From Clostridia bacterium (GTDB lineage Bacteria > Bacillota > Clostridia > Oscillospirales > CAG-272), in assembly GCA_017415805.1 (NCBI GenBank), contig JAFQEC010000020.1, positions 19,224 to 83,223 of the forward strand: a stretch of DNA of 64,000 nucleotides, given 5' to 3'. Every line of letters begins with the position of its first letter. Positions within the stretch are counted from its first letter, which is position 1. The notes under the pieces were generated by a model that made no database searches, was not told the DNA's origin, and saw nothing but the letters and a program-made list of their open reading frames with translations. Both the position numbers and the translations under genes were made by a program. This document shows positions 53,781-61,808 of the stretch, piece after piece.

Positions 53781-54935
53781 TCAATCCTTCATTCGGACGG
53801 GCAACAGCATAAACAGATCCTCACAGTCCGCACTGCCGCCCTCGGCAGGCTCAATATTGACGCTGGTCAGCGGAGAGGAAAGCGCCATACGCACGCGCGC
53901 ACAGTCGCAGGCACGCACGGAATCAATGAGGAAGCGGTTGCGGAAGGCGATGAGCAGATCCGCACCCTCGTGCTCGATCTCCACCTCATCATAGGTGCTG
54001 CCCGTGGCAGACTCGGCCGAGATCTTCAAAAGTCCTTCCTCAAACTGGAGCTTGACGTGCGAGCGCAGGCTTCTGGTGTCGCGCTCCTCGGTGATCAGAG
54101 CCGCACGGTCAAGTGCCGCCAGCAGTGCATCGCGGTCAAAGGTTGCAAAAATGCGGTGCTGCTGAATGATGATGCGGTCAAAGTCGATATACTCCCCCTC
54201 CACCAGACGCGAGAAGAACAAAAGCCCCTCCATGTGGAAAATAATGTGTTTGCGCGTCATGTGGATGACCAGCTCCTCGCTCTCGTCGTCGGAGAGGAGC
54301 TTATACAGATCGTTGACGGTCTTAACAGGGAGAATGAAGCGGAAGCGCAAGTCACTTCCGTCGGCATTTCCGTTTTGGATCTCTACGTGCTTGACGCATT
54401 TTGCCAGCTTGAAGCTATCGCACGCGACCAGCAAGAGGCGATCTCCCAGCACCTCAAAGAAGCAGCCGTTGAGCACGGGGCGGGTATCGTTCACACCCAT
54501 CGCATACATGGTCTTACCCAGCATCTCCTTGACCACACCCTGACCCACGGTGAAGCCGCGCTCACTCTCCAGCAGGGGAAGATCGGGGAAGGCATCACCG
54601 CGCAGGGCCTTCATGCTGTGCGAGGAGCGTCCTGCCGTGATTACGGCCGAGAGCTGGCTGTCCACGGTGAGCATGACCTCCTCACCGTCCATTACGCGCA
54701 TGGTCTGATTGAATTTCTGGGCGTTGATAATATAAGAGCCCTCCTCGATCACCTTTGCTTCGATCGTGGTGCGCATGCCCTTTTCCAGATCGTAGGTGGT
54801 AAGCGTGCAGGTATCGGGGTGCTTGGCCTCTATCAGAATACCCTCCAGTGCGGGGTTTGAGGATTTGCCCGAGGTCGCGCTCATCAGCGGCGCGGTCGCG
54901 GCAAGAATTTGCTGACGGTTGAAAATGATCTTCAT
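53781..54935 (-). CDS. dnaN: DNA polymerase III beta subunit (sliding clamp)
   Basis: 384 aa, three-repeat clamp. MKIIFNRQQILAATAPLMSATSGKSSNPALEGILIEA at the start and ...EDLFMLLPVRMKD at the end, the usual C-terminal LPMR region. AAAGGAG precedes ATG 54935. Its leader contains two short hairpins (54958-54991). Confidence 0.97.
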   Translation of the reverse strand: MKIIFNRQQILAATAPLMSATSGKSSNPALEGILIEAKHPDTCTLTTYDLEKGMRTTIEAKVIEEGSYIINAQKFNQTMRVMDGEEVMLTVDSQLSAVITAGRSSHSMKALRGDAFPDLPLLESERGFTVGQGVVKEMLGKTMYAMGVNDTRPVLNGCFFEVLGDRLLLVACDSFKLAKCVKHVEIQNGNADGSDLRFRFILPVKTVNDLYKLLSDDESEELVIHMTRKHIIFHMEGLLFFSRLVEGEYIDFDRIIIQQHRIFATFDRDALLAALDRAALITEERDTRSLRSHVKLQFEEGLLKISAESATGSTYDEVEIEHEGADLLIAFRNRFLIDSVRACDCARVRMALSSPLTSVNIEPAEGGSADCEDLFMLLPVRMKD

Positions 54936-54957
54936 AATAACTCCTTTTTTCTTTATT

Positions 54958-54991
54958 GGCGCGCGTAGCGCCACGGCGACCGCAGGTCGCC
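54958..54991. repeat. Twin hairpins in the dnaN leader
   Basis: GGCGCGCGTAGCGCC (54958-54972) and GGCGACCGCAGGTCGCC (54975-54991) are adjacent small palindromes just upstream of dnaN. Confidence 0.55.
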
Positions 54992-55050
54992 AAAAAAGAA
55001 TTGAATGTATAGAATAATATCGTAGTAGCGGTATTAAGGCACAGGGAAAC

Positions 55051-55406
55051 TGTGGAAAACGCGCAAAGCCTTGTGCGAGCAGGGTTCGGAGGATGTACGA
55101 CAAGCAAAATGTCGTGGGAAAAGCTGTTGGTGAAATGTGGAAAAAATGTGGACAACCTTACCACTTGTGGGAAAAAATTGCGGTTTTTCTTAATTCTTGA
55201 CCTTTGTGTGGAAAAATCGTTTCAAATGACCGTGTTTTACACAAGCAATTTTTTCCACAGCTTTGGGAAAAGAAGGGCTTTGACGGGAAAATGGACGCGT
55301 ACGCCCACTTTTCCACATAGACATAGAGACAGCAAAGAGGACGGCCGTGCGTTGTTTCCACCGCTTTTCCACGCAAAATCCACACGCGCGCGCCGTCTGT
55401 GGAAAA
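55051..55406. other. Putative oriC: cluster of DnaA boxes between dnaA and dnaN
   Basis: Eight DnaA-box-like 9-mers of the TTTTCCACA type lie in about 360 bp: minus strand at 55051-55059, 55136-55144, 55147-55155 (TTGTCCACA), 55207-55215 and 55398-55406; plus strand at 55235-55243 (TTTTACACA), 55251-55259 and 55309-55317. A further TTTCCCACA is at 55166-55174. A T-rich stretch at 55184-55200 could be the unwinding element. The last box abuts the dnaA stop codon. Position between dnaA and dnaN is classic for oriC. Confidence 0.85.
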
Positions 55407-56780
55407 TCAGTTGCCCTTGATCTCCTTACAAAGCGCCTCAAGATCCGATGCGAACAGCGGGTCATTGATCACGAGCTTCTTTATGGCATCCAGCGAGGAT
55501 TTGACCGTGCTGTGATCGCGGTCAAAGATCTTGCCGATATTGGGCAAGGACATTTCGGTGATCTCGCGAATCAGATGGATCGCGATGTGGCGACCCAGTG
55601 CGACCTCCTTGGTGCGCTTTTTGCCGGTCAGCTCTTCCTTTGTGATGTTGTATTTCTTGAACACTGCGGCGAAGATCTTGTCAATGGTCACGTTCAAGGG
55701 CTCGGCGTCACCCAGCAGCTCTGCAATACAGCCCCGCGCCAGCTCCATGGAGATCTTGCGGCCGTCGAGCATCGCCTTGGCGGCCAGCTTCTTGATCGCA
55801 CCCTCGATCTGGCGGATGTTGGAGCGCAGATTCTCGGCAAGATAGGTCAGCACGTCGTCGGGAATATCCACGTCCACGTATTCGGCCTTTTTCTTGATGA
55901 TGGCGATGCGCAGCTCCAGATCGGGGGGATTGATGTCGGCCAGCAGTCCCTGCTCAAAGCGGGAGCGCAGGCGCTCCTCAAGCGGGTTGATATCCTTGGG
56001 CGGACGGTCCGAGGCGAGAATGATCTGCTTGCCCTCGTCAAACAGGGACTGGAAGGTATGAAAGATCTCGTTCTGCGTACCGACCTTGCCCGCGACGAAC
56101 TGAATGTCGTCGACCAGCAGCACATCACAGCCGCGGTAGCGCGCACGGAAGCTCTCCATGTCGCTGTGCGCCAGGCACCGCACCATGTCATTGATGAAGT
56201 CGTCGCCCTTGGTGTAGACCACACGGATGCTCGGGTCGCGGCGGCGCATCTCGTTGATGACCGCGCACATCAGGTGCGTTTTGCCCACGCCCGACGGGCC
56301 GTGGATGAACAGGGGATTCCACTCGTTGAAGGGGTTGGTCGCCACCTTCCAGCATGCGGCGCGTGCAAAGCGGTTGGATTCGCCCTCGATAAAGTTGTCA
56401 AAGGTGTATTTGGTGCGCTTGGCAAAGTCCGTGCCGTCCATGCCGCTCTCGGCCGCGCTCGCGCCCTGCGCCGGTGCTTCGGCGTGGGAAAGAGGCGTGA
56501 TAACGGGCACGGAGGCGGGCTCCAGCGAGGAAAAGGAGACCGTAACGTCCAGCCCCAGCACCGAGGAAAAGCGCTCCTCAATAATGGGCTTGTAGCGTTC
56601 GTTTAGCGTTTTCTCGCGAAACGCGGTGGGGGTGGTGAAGCGAATGTGGTTGGTTTCGGGGTCGAATGCCTCGATCGACAGCGGCGTGAACCAGAGATTC
56701 AGCGCCTCGCTCGGGTATTCGGGGCGAAAGGTGTCCAGCACCATTTCCCACATTTGCTTGATCTCGTCCAAATAGCCCAT
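55407..56780 (-). CDS. dnaA: Chromosomal replication initiator DnaA
   Basis: 457 aa. N-terminal domain (WFTPLSIEAF), AAA+ part with Walker A HGPSGVGKTHLM at about residue 155, Walker B VLLVDDIQFV, and the C-terminal DnaA-box-binding helix-turn-helix ending LGRHIAIHLIREITEMSLPNIGKIFDRDHSTV. GGGAGGATC precedes the ATG. Confidence 0.98.
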   Translation of the reverse strand: MGYLDEIKQMWEMVLDTFRPEYPSEALNLWFTPLSIEAFDPETNHIRFTTPTAFREKTLNERYKPIIEERFSSVLGLDVTVSFSSLEPASVPVITPLSHAEAPAQGASAAESGMDGTDFAKRTKYTFDNFIEGESNRFARAACWKVATNPFNEWNPLFIHGPSGVGKTHLMCAVINEMRRRDPSIRVVYTKGDDFINDMVRCLAHSDMESFRARYRGCDVLLVDDIQFVAGKVGTQNEIFHTFQSLFDEGKQIILASDRPPKDINPLEERLRSRFEQGLLADINPPDLELRIAIIKKKAEYVDVDIPDDVLTYLAENLRSNIRQIEGAIKKLAAKAMLDGRKISMELARGCIAELLGDAEPLNVTIDKIFAAVFKKYNITKEELTGKKRTKEVALGRHIAIHLIREITEMSLPNIGKIFDRDHSTVKSSLDAIKKLVINDPLFASDLEALCKEIKGN

Positions 56781-56824
56781 GCAGATCCTCCCGCTTCAAA
56801 TTAAAATAGTTTAATATCTTACAT

Positions 56825-56853
56825 AGTATAACATAATTATTATAAAAAATCAA
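56825..56853 (-). promoter_or_regulatory. Promoter of dnaA
   Basis: Minus strand TTGATT (56853-56848), 17 bp, TATACT (56830-56825) in an AT-rich stretch. No DnaA box was seen here. Confidence 0.75.
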
Positions 56854-56965
56854 GAACTCGTGCGCGCTCGCGTGCGCGGATGCGCGTAAAAAGAAAGGAA
56901 GTTAACAAAATATTTACTTTTGTGCGCGCCTCGCGCACGCGAGCGATAAATTTGTGCCGCGCCTC

Positions 56966-56994
56966 TTGATTTTTACGGAGAAGTAGGATATACT
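56966..56994 (+). promoter_or_regulatory. Promoter of copA
   Basis: TTGATT (56966-56971), 17 bp, TATACT (56989-56994). Transcription would begin near 57001, after the ATG at 57000, which rules that ATG out as the start. No clear CopY/CsoR operator was recognised. Confidence 0.75.
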
Positions 56995-57023
56995 AACAAA
57001 TGGAAAGAAAGGAGCGTGGTTGC

Positions 57024-59645
57024 TTGAAAAAAGAGAGCTTTGCCGTCACGGGCATGACGTGTGCCGCGTGCGTGGCACACGTGGAGCGCGCCGCACGCGC
57101 CGTGCTTGGCGAGACCCCCTTTACCGTGAGTCTGCTCTCGGGCACGCTCACGTTGCAGCGCGAGGATACGGCAGATACCGAGGCACTGTTTGACCGACTT
57201 GCAAAGGCACTGCGCCGCGCGGGCTACGGGCTGGAGAAGCGCGGAGACCGTGAGGACGCCGCACGCGCCGCACGCGAGGCAAGGCGAGAGCGCCGACGCC
57301 TGATCGCATCCATTGTGCTCACGGCGCTTTTGATGGTGGTGGCGATGTGGCACATGACCCCCATCCCCGCCCCCTTCCTTTTGGATGCGATGCGCTATCC
57401 CGTGGCCTTTTGGTGCTTGCAGGCTGCGCTGACCTTTTCGGTGCTCTGTCTTGAGCGTCACTTCTTTCGCAACGGCTTCTCGGCGCTTTTGCACCGTGCA
57501 CCGAACATGGATTCGCTGGTGGCGCTGGGGTCTGCTGCCGCGGCGCTCTACGGCCTGTTTGCAGGGGGGTGCATCCTTGTCGGCACTGCCACGGGCAACA
57601 CCGCGCTGGTGCACCAATATCTGCACGAGCTGTATTTTGAATCGGCGGCCATGATCCTCACGCTGGTCTCGGTCGGCAAGTTTTTAGAGGGGCGGGCACG
57701 CCACCGCGCCGCAGGCGCGGTACGGGCGCTGATGGCCGAGGAAGCAGCGACCGCACGCCGCATCGAGGCGGATGGCGAGCGCGTGGTCGCACTGGACGCG
57801 CTTGCCGTGGGCGACCGCATCCGCGTGCTGACGGGCGAGAAGATCCCTGCCGACGGTGTGATCGTTGCGGGCGAGGGCAGTGTGAACGAGGCGATGCTCA
57901 CAGGCGAATCCCTGCCGCGTACCGTTGGCGTGGGGGATCGCGTCTCGGGCGCGACCGTGCTGGCCGAGGGTGTGCTTACCGTCGAGGTCGACCGCACGGG
58001 CGAGCAGAGCACCCTGCGCCGCATCGCGGCACTGCTGGAGCAGACTGCCGCCAGCAAAGCCCCCGCACAGCGCCTTGCCGACCGCGTGAGCGCGTGGTTC
58101 GTGCCCGTTGTGATCGGCATTTCGCTGCTGACGCTTCTTGCTTGGAGCATCGCCACGCGCGACCTGTCGCGCACCTTCCGCGCCGCGGTGTCGGTGCTGG
58201 TCATCTCCTGCCCCTGTGCGCTGGGGCTTGCCACGCCGACCGCCATCACCGTGGGCAGTGGGCGGGCCGCACGCTTCGGGATTTTGTTCAAGAGTGCCGA
58301 GGCGCTGGAAACGCTTGCCTGCACGCAATATCTGCTGACCGATAAAACAGGCACGCTGACGGAAGGGAAAATGCGCGTTACCGACGCATATACCCTGTGC
58401 CCCGTCACCGATACCCTTATACCGCTTTCGCTTGCCGAAAACGCCGAAAAAACGCCCGAGGCGCAACGCTTCCTTGCATTGATCGCCTCGATCGAGGCTC
58501 TCTCGGCGCATCCGATCGCCGCGCCCCTTGCGGCGCTCACCGCCGCGCGCGTGCCGCTGGAGCAATTCGTCTCGCACACGGGCAAGGGGCTCTCGGCCCT
58601 GACCGACGAGGGCGAGCGCGTGCTGTGCGGCCGCGCGGCCCTGTTTGAGAGCATAGAGGAAGCCCCCGTGCTGTCCGCGCCCGTGCGCGCCGCCATCGAC
58701 CGCCTGGCGGGAGAGGGAAAGAGCGCCGTGGCGCTCGCGCTCGGTACACGGGTGCTGGGCGTGGTGGCCGTGGCCGACACCCTGCGCCCCGACAGCGCCG
58801 CCGCCGTGGCGGCGCTCCACCGCCGTGGGGTGCGCGTGGTGATGCTCACGGGGGATAACCCTGCGGCCGCAAAAAAGATCGCCGATGCCGCACGCATCGA
58901 CGAGGTGTACGCGGAGCTCTTGCCCGCCGAAAAGGAGCGTATTGTGCGCGATTATGGCGTGCGTGGCGTGACCGCTATGGTGGGCGACGGCATCAACGAT
59001 GCGCCCGCGCTGGCGCGCGCCGACGTGGGACTTGCCATCGGCGCGGGGACGGGCGTAGCCGTGGAATCGGCTGCCGTGGTGCTCTCGGGCAATTCGCTCA
59101 CCGATGCGGTGGCTGCCATTGAGCTGGGTGCCGCCACGCGGCGCAACATTCGCCAGAATTTGTTTTGGGCACTGGCGTATAACGTGATTTGTATTCCGAT
59201 CGCCGCAGGCGTGCTCTACCCCGCCTTTGGCCTGTTGCTCACGCCGATGCTGGCATCCGCCGCCATGAGCTGTTCGTCGGTGTTCGTGGTGCTCAACGCC
59301 CTGCGCCTCGGGCGCTTCGTGCCGCGCTCCAAAAAGGGCAGTGCAGGCGTGCCCCCGCCCGTCGCCGCCACGCCCGTACGGGACTGTAACGAAAACAACT
59401 GTTCTATCAAGGAAAAGGAGACAGACGATATGTTTGGAAAAGAGAAGATCACGCTTTCGGTCAAGGGTATGATGTGCGCGCACTGCGCGGCGCACGTGGA
59501 AAAGGCGCTGACTGCCGTTGCGGGCGTTACGCGCGCAAAGGTCGATCTTGCCGCCGCCACCGTCACCGTCACGGCCGCAAAATACGTCACACGCGAGGCA
59601 CTCGCCGCCGCAATCACCGAGGCAGGCTATACCGTTACGGATTGA
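57024..59645 (+). CDS. copA: Copper-exporting P1B-type ATPase CopA with in-frame CopZ-like C-terminal domain
   Basis: 873 aa. Pumps Cu+ out across the membrane. Order: N-terminal metal-binding domain with [14 protein letters not shown]; eight-helix membrane part; TGES in the actuator domain; CPC in [13 protein letters not shown] (Cu+ site); phosphorylation [16 protein letters not shown] (usually SEHP); [11 protein letters not shown]. After the last helix a linker (about residues 765-800) leads without a stop into a second metal-binding domain, [15 protein letters not shown]. The TTG at 57024 is chosen because AAAGGAG lies 9 bp upstream and the promoter excludes the earlier ATG. Within the same frame an internal start for a free CopZ exists at 59430. 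Confidence 0.92.
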   Translation: MKKESFAVTGMTCAACVAHVERAARAVLGETPFTVSLLSGTLTLQREDTADTEALFDRLAKALRRAGYGLEKRGDREDAARAAREARRERRRLIASIVLTALLMVVAMWHMTPIPAPFLLDAMRYPVAFWCLQAALTFSVLCLERHFFRNGFSALLHRAPNMDSLVALGSAAAALYGLFAGGCILVGTATGNTALVHQYLHELYFESAAMILTLVSVGKFLEGRARHRAAGAVRALMAEEAATARRIEADGERVVALDALAVGDRIRVLTGEKIPADGVIVAGEGSVNEAMLTGESLPRTVGVGDRVSGATVLAEGVLTVEVDRTGEQSTLRRIAALLEQTAASKAPAQRLADRVSAWFVPVVIGISLLTLLAWSIATRDLSRTFRAAVSVLVISCPCALGLATPTAITVGSGRAARFGILFKSAEALETLACTQYLLTDKTGTLTEGKMRVTDAYTLCPVTDTLIPLSLAENAEKTPEAQRFLALIASIEALSAHPIAAPLAALTAARVPLEQFVSHTGKGLSALTDEGERVLCGRAALFESIEEAPVLSAPVRAAIDRLAGEGKSAVALALGTRVLGVVAVADTLRPDSAAAVAALHRRGVRVVMLTGDNPAAAKKIADAARIDEVYAELLPAEKERIVRDYGVRGVTAMVGDGINDAPALARADVGLAIGAGTGVAVESAAVVLSGNSLTDAVAAIELGAATRRNIRQNLFWALAYNVICIPIAAGVLYPAFGLLLTPMLASAAMSCSSVFVVLNALRLGRFVPRSKKGSAGVPPPVAATPVRDCNENNCSIKEKETDDMFGKEKITLSVKGMMCAHCAAHVEKALTAVAGVTRAKVDLAAATVTVTAAKYVTREALAAAITEAGYTVTD
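59430..59645 (+). CDS. copZ: Internal in-frame start: CopZ-like copper chaperone (71 aa)
   Basis: Inside the copA frame, AAAAGGAG lies 9 bp before the ATG at 59430. Translation from here would give a free 71-aa heavy-metal-associated domain ([19 protein letters not shown]...) of exactly CopZ size. CopZ carries Cu+ to CopA. The linker before it (rich in Pro, Ala, Asn, Lys) looks like former intergenic sequence that has lost its stop codon. Both a fusion and a free chaperone may be made. Confidence 0.7.
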   Translation: MFGKEKITLSVKGMMCAHCAAHVEKALTAVAGVTRAKVDLAAATVTVTAAKYVTREALAAAITEAGYTVTD

Positions 59646-59655
59646 GGAGAATAAG

Positions 59656-59700
59656 GAGCGAGGGGACCCCTTTTGCAAAAGGGGGTCCCCTCGCTCTTTC
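59656..59700 (+). terminator. Terminator after copA
   Basis: GAGCGAGGGGACCCC (59656-59670) pairs with GGGGTCCCCTCGCTC (59682-59696), then TTTC and a T-rich run. Confidence 0.9.
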
Positions 59701-59786
59701 TTTTTCGCAAAGCGAAAAAGAAATTCACACTCCTCTACCGAAAACCTTTTACAGCCAAGGGTGAAGGAGAAGGCTCGCCTTGCCCG

Positions 59787-60026
59787 TTACGGCAAGCGCA
59801 GATACAGCTGCTCCAGTGCCGTGGTTTGCGCGGTCAGGGAGCGCACGATGCGCGCCAGATAATCGCGAAAATCCATAAATTCCAGCGGAACCTCGCTCTC
59901 GGCATTTGCCACCTTTTGGGCAACCGCCAGCTCAAAGCGGTCAACCTGCAACGCCGCAAGCACCTCTCGCAGCTCTTTTTTCCACTCCTGCATTTCCTGC
60001 GGAAGCTCACATTGAATCGTTTGCAT
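59787..60026 (-). CDS. Small coiled-coil-like protein of unknown function, copy 1 (79 aa)
   Basis: MQTIQCELPQEMQEWKKELREVLAALQVDRFELAVAQKVANAESEVPLEFMDF...: helical, charged, Leu-rich; no family recognised, no membrane segment. A 161-bp core (59845-60005) is 98% identical to a second copy at 60482-60642 (three differences). AAAGGAG precedes the ATG at 60026. It is divergent from a ribbon-helix-helix gene; its -35 box lies in a palindromic operator. Confidence 0.75.
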   Translation of the reverse strand: MQTIQCELPQEMQEWKKELREVLAALQVDRFELAVAQKVANAESEVPLEFMDFRDYLARIVRSLTAQTTALEQLYLRLP

Positions 60027-60066
60027 AATAGCTCTCCTTTTTCACGGGCATATCCGTTGCTTCTTC

Positions 60067-60099
60067 ATTATAGCACAAGTGCATTGCAAATGCAATGCA
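60067..60099 (-). promoter_or_regulatory. Promoter of small protein copy 1 with operator O1
   Basis: Minus strand TTGCAT (60095-60090), 17 bp, TATAAT (60072-60067). The -35 lies in the palindrome TGCATTGC-AAAT-GCAATGCA (60080-60099), a likely repressor site. Confidence 0.75.
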
Positions 60100-60130
60100 T
60101 ACAAAACGGAATTTTTCCTATAAACTAATT

Positions 60131-60148
60131 GCAATGCAAATGTATTGC
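60131..60148 (+). promoter_or_regulatory. Operator-like site O2 before the RHH gene
   Basis: GCAATGCAAATGTATTGC shares 14 of 17 aligned positions with O1 and lies between the -10 (TATAAA 60119-60124) and the start of the RHH gene, as expected for autorepression. Confidence 0.6.
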
Positions 60149-60160
60149 GAGGTAGCGTAT

Positions 60161-60328
60161 ATGGGAAGCTTCAAAATTCCGTCCATTCCTGCAACCACCA
60201 ACAAAACCATCCGCTTTCCCAATGATGTGGTCGAGCGCGTGGAGAGTGCCATTCAAGGCAAGGAGTGCACCTTTTCGGCGTTTGTGATCGCGGCGGTGCG
60301 CGCGGCACTGGACGATCTGGAAAAATAA
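60161..60328 (+). CDS. Small ribbon-helix-helix regulator (55 aa)
   Basis: MGSFKIPSIPATTNKTIRFPNDVVERVESAIQGKECTFSAFVIAAVRAALDDLEK: a beta strand (KTIRFP), helix, turn (GKECTFS), helix, as in Arc/CopG proteins. ATG 60161 is chosen for GAGGT upstream and homologue-like start. Two related palindromic sites (60080-60099 and 60131-60148) lie in the divergent promoter region, so it probably represses itself and the small protein copy 1. Confidence 0.75.
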   Translation: MGSFKIPSIPATTNKTIRFPNDVVERVESAIQGKECTFSAFVIAAVRAALDDLEK

Positions 60329-60343
60329 AAGCTGCAATATGAG

Positions 60344-60386
60344 AAAGCCCCACAGGGGAGGATCAAATCTCCCTTGTGGGGCTTTT
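60344..60386 (+). terminator. Terminator after the RHH gene
   Basis: AAAGCCCCACAGGGGAG (60344-60360) pairs with CTCCCTTGTGGGGCTTT (60369-60385), then T's. The convergent copy 2 gene ends at 60406. Confidence 0.88.
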
Positions 60387-60405
60387 GCTGTCTTTTCAAA
60401 ACGGG

Positions 60406-60663
60406 TCAGTTATCCTGCAGCGGATCGGGGAGCTGCATATACAAACGCTCCAGCTTTGCTGTTTGCGCGGTCAGAGACTGTACGATGCGCGCCAGATAAT
60501 CGCGAAAATCCATAAATTCCAGCGGAACCTCGCTCTCGGCATTTGCCACCCTTTGGGCAACCGCCAGCTCAAAGCGGTCAACCTGCAACGCCGCAAGCAC
60601 CTCGCGCAGCTCCTTTTTCCACTCCTGCATTTCCTGCGGAAGATCACAGTTTAATTGCATCAT
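60406..60663 (-). CDS. Small coiled-coil-like protein of unknown function, copy 2 (85 aa)
   Basis: Near-identical to copy 1 (59787-60026) through the core LPQEMQEWKKELREVLAALQVDRFELAVAQ; it has a slightly longer C-terminus (LPDPLQDN) and different first residues (MMQLNCD). Flanking DNA is unrelated to that of copy 1. AGGAG precedes the ATG. Divergent from an XRE regulator across overlapping promoters. Confidence 0.75.
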   Translation of the reverse strand: MMQLNCDLPQEMQEWKKELREVLAALQVDRFELAVAQRVANAESEVPLEFMDFRDYLARIVQSLTAQTAKLERLYMQLPDPLQDN

Positions 60664-60703
60664 AACAAGAATTTCTCCTTTCTGTTCTGCAAACTATATA
60701 TAC

Positions 60704-60752
60704 ATTATACAACCGTTCGGTTTTGAAATCAAGACATCCGTTTGATTGTAAT
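60704..60752. promoter_or_regulatory. Overlapping divergent promoters, copy 2 / XRE gene
   Basis: Minus strand TTGATT (60732-60727), 17 bp, TATAAT (60709-60704). Plus strand TTGAAA (60723-60728), 18 bp, TGTAAT (60747-60752). The two -35 boxes overlap in TTGAAATCAA. Confidence 0.6.
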
Positions 60753-60789
60753 GTAAAATTTGCGTAAGAAAAGAAGGGGTGGTGCAAAG

Positions 60790-61008
60790 ATGTTCGTTTA
60801 TCAAAGACTTCGCGATCTGCGCGAGGATGCGGATAAAAGCCAGGTAGAGGTTGCGGCTTATTTGCAAATGAAGCAGCAACAGTACGGAAGATACGAGCGC
60901 GGCGAGCGCGAGCTGCCCATGCACCACTTCATAAAGCTGGCGCGCTATTACAACGTTTCGCTGGATTATCTGGCGGGCTTGATCCCCACACCGCGCAAGC
61001 TGCAATGA
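60790..61008 (+). CDS. XRE-family helix-turn-helix regulator (72 aa)
   Basis: MFVYQRLRDLREDADKSQVEVAAYLQMKQQQYGRYERGERELPMHHFIKLARYYNVSLDYLAGL is a complete HTH_3 (Cro/CI-like) domain with almost nothing else. AGGGGTGG precedes ATG 60790. It faces small protein copy 2 across overlapping promoters, so it may control it. Confidence 0.88.
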   Translation: MFVYQRLRDLREDADKSQVEVAAYLQMKQQQYGRYERGERELPMHHFIKLARYYNVSLDYLAGLIPTPRKLQ

Positions 61009-61046
61009 AAAAAGGCCGTTCCCATTCAGGGAAGGCCCTTTTTTTA
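61008..61046 (+). terminator. Terminator after the XRE gene
   Basis: AAAAAAGGCC-g-TTCCC pairs with GGGAA-GGCC-CTTTTTTT around ATTCA. Confidence 0.75.
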
Positions 61047-61061
61047 AGGTTTTGCGGGGGC

Positions 61062-61091
61062 GTGGGGGCGCTTTTGCAAAAGCGCCCCCAC
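61062..61091 (-). terminator. Perfect 30-bp palindrome after mtnN
   Basis: GTGGGGGCGCTTTTG / CAAAAGCGCCCCCAC is fully self-complementary. It lies 25 bp past the mtnN stop on the minus strand; the T-run is missing, so it may be a processing or barrier hairpin rather than a simple terminator. Confidence 0.55.
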
Positions 61092-61115
61092 GAATAATCG
61101 CGCCCCCACATACAC

Positions 61116-61808
61116 TCACAGATCTCCGACGAAGCGCAGTGTGACGCGGATCGAGCGCTCGGCGGCGAGACGCACGAACTGTGTGAACTCCATGCCGTCC
61201 CCACCGTCCGAAATGGCGCGCAGGACGGCAAAGGGAACGCCGTGTGCATATGCCACCTGTCCGATGGCTGCGCCCTCCATTTCGCAGGCTACGGCGTCAA
61301 ATTCAGCGCGGATCTTTTCCTTGTGTGCGGGCTTGGCCACAAACAGATCGCCCGAGGCTACCGTGCCCATCCGTGTGTGCAGACCCTCGGCTCTTGTGGC
61401 GGCGGCGAGCGCCGCGGTGAGCGCCTTGTCGGTGGGGATCTTCACCACGTTAGGGCCTGAAATAAGGCCGCGCGGATCACCCAGCGCTGTGGTGTTCATA
61501 TCGTGCTGTACCACCGCATCGGCCACCACCACGTCCCCCACGGTAAGCGAGGGCTCCAAGCCCCCTGCCACGCCCGTGTTGAGCAGGGCACTCACGCCAA
61601 AGCGCAGCAGCAATATCTCGGCGGCCATTGCGGCAAAGACCTTGCCCACGCCCGAGCCCGTGACCACGACCTCCTTGCCGCAAAGCTTTCCCGAAACAAA
61701 GGTGCGGCCGCCGATCACCTCGCTTGCGGTATCGGTCATGGCGGCCACGATGCCGTCCACCTCGGATTGCATCGCACCGATGATGCCAAGACGAAAATCA
61801 TTCTGCAT
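61116..61808 (-). CDS. mtnN: 5'-methylthioadenosine/S-adenosylhomocysteine nucleosidase
   Basis: Cleaves adenine from MTA and SAH. 230 aa with LGIIGAMQSEVDGI at the start, LNTGVAGGLEPSLTVGDVVVAD, CEMEGAAIGQVAY (catalytic-site Glu region) and RAISDGGD with the catalytic Asp. Start at 61808 follows AAGGGGGG and overlaps the end of luxS by 11 bp in another frame. Product S-ribosylhomocysteine is the LuxS substrate. Confidence 0.95.
   Translation of the reverse strand: MQNDFRLGIIGAMQSEVDGIVAAMTDTASEVIGGRTFVSGKLCGKEVVVTGSGVGKVFAAMAAEILLLRFGVSALLNTGVAGGLEPSLTVGDVVVADAVVQHDMNTTALGDPRGLISGPNVVKIPTDKALTAALAAATRAEGLHTRMGTVASGDLFVAKPAHKEKIRAEFDAVACEMEGAAIGQVAYAHGVPFAVLRAISDGGDGMEFTQFVRLAAERSIRVTLRFVGDL

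Noticed and set aside
57000..57023. ATG at 57000 as the copA start
   Set aside because: The promoter at 56966-56994 would start the RNA at about 57001, and the ribosome-binding site AAAGGAG is downstream of this ATG. TTG 57024 fits better.
59787..61008. Prophage or integrative element
   Set aside because: No integrase, att-like repeats or phage genes nearby; only small regulators and duplicated small proteins are seen.
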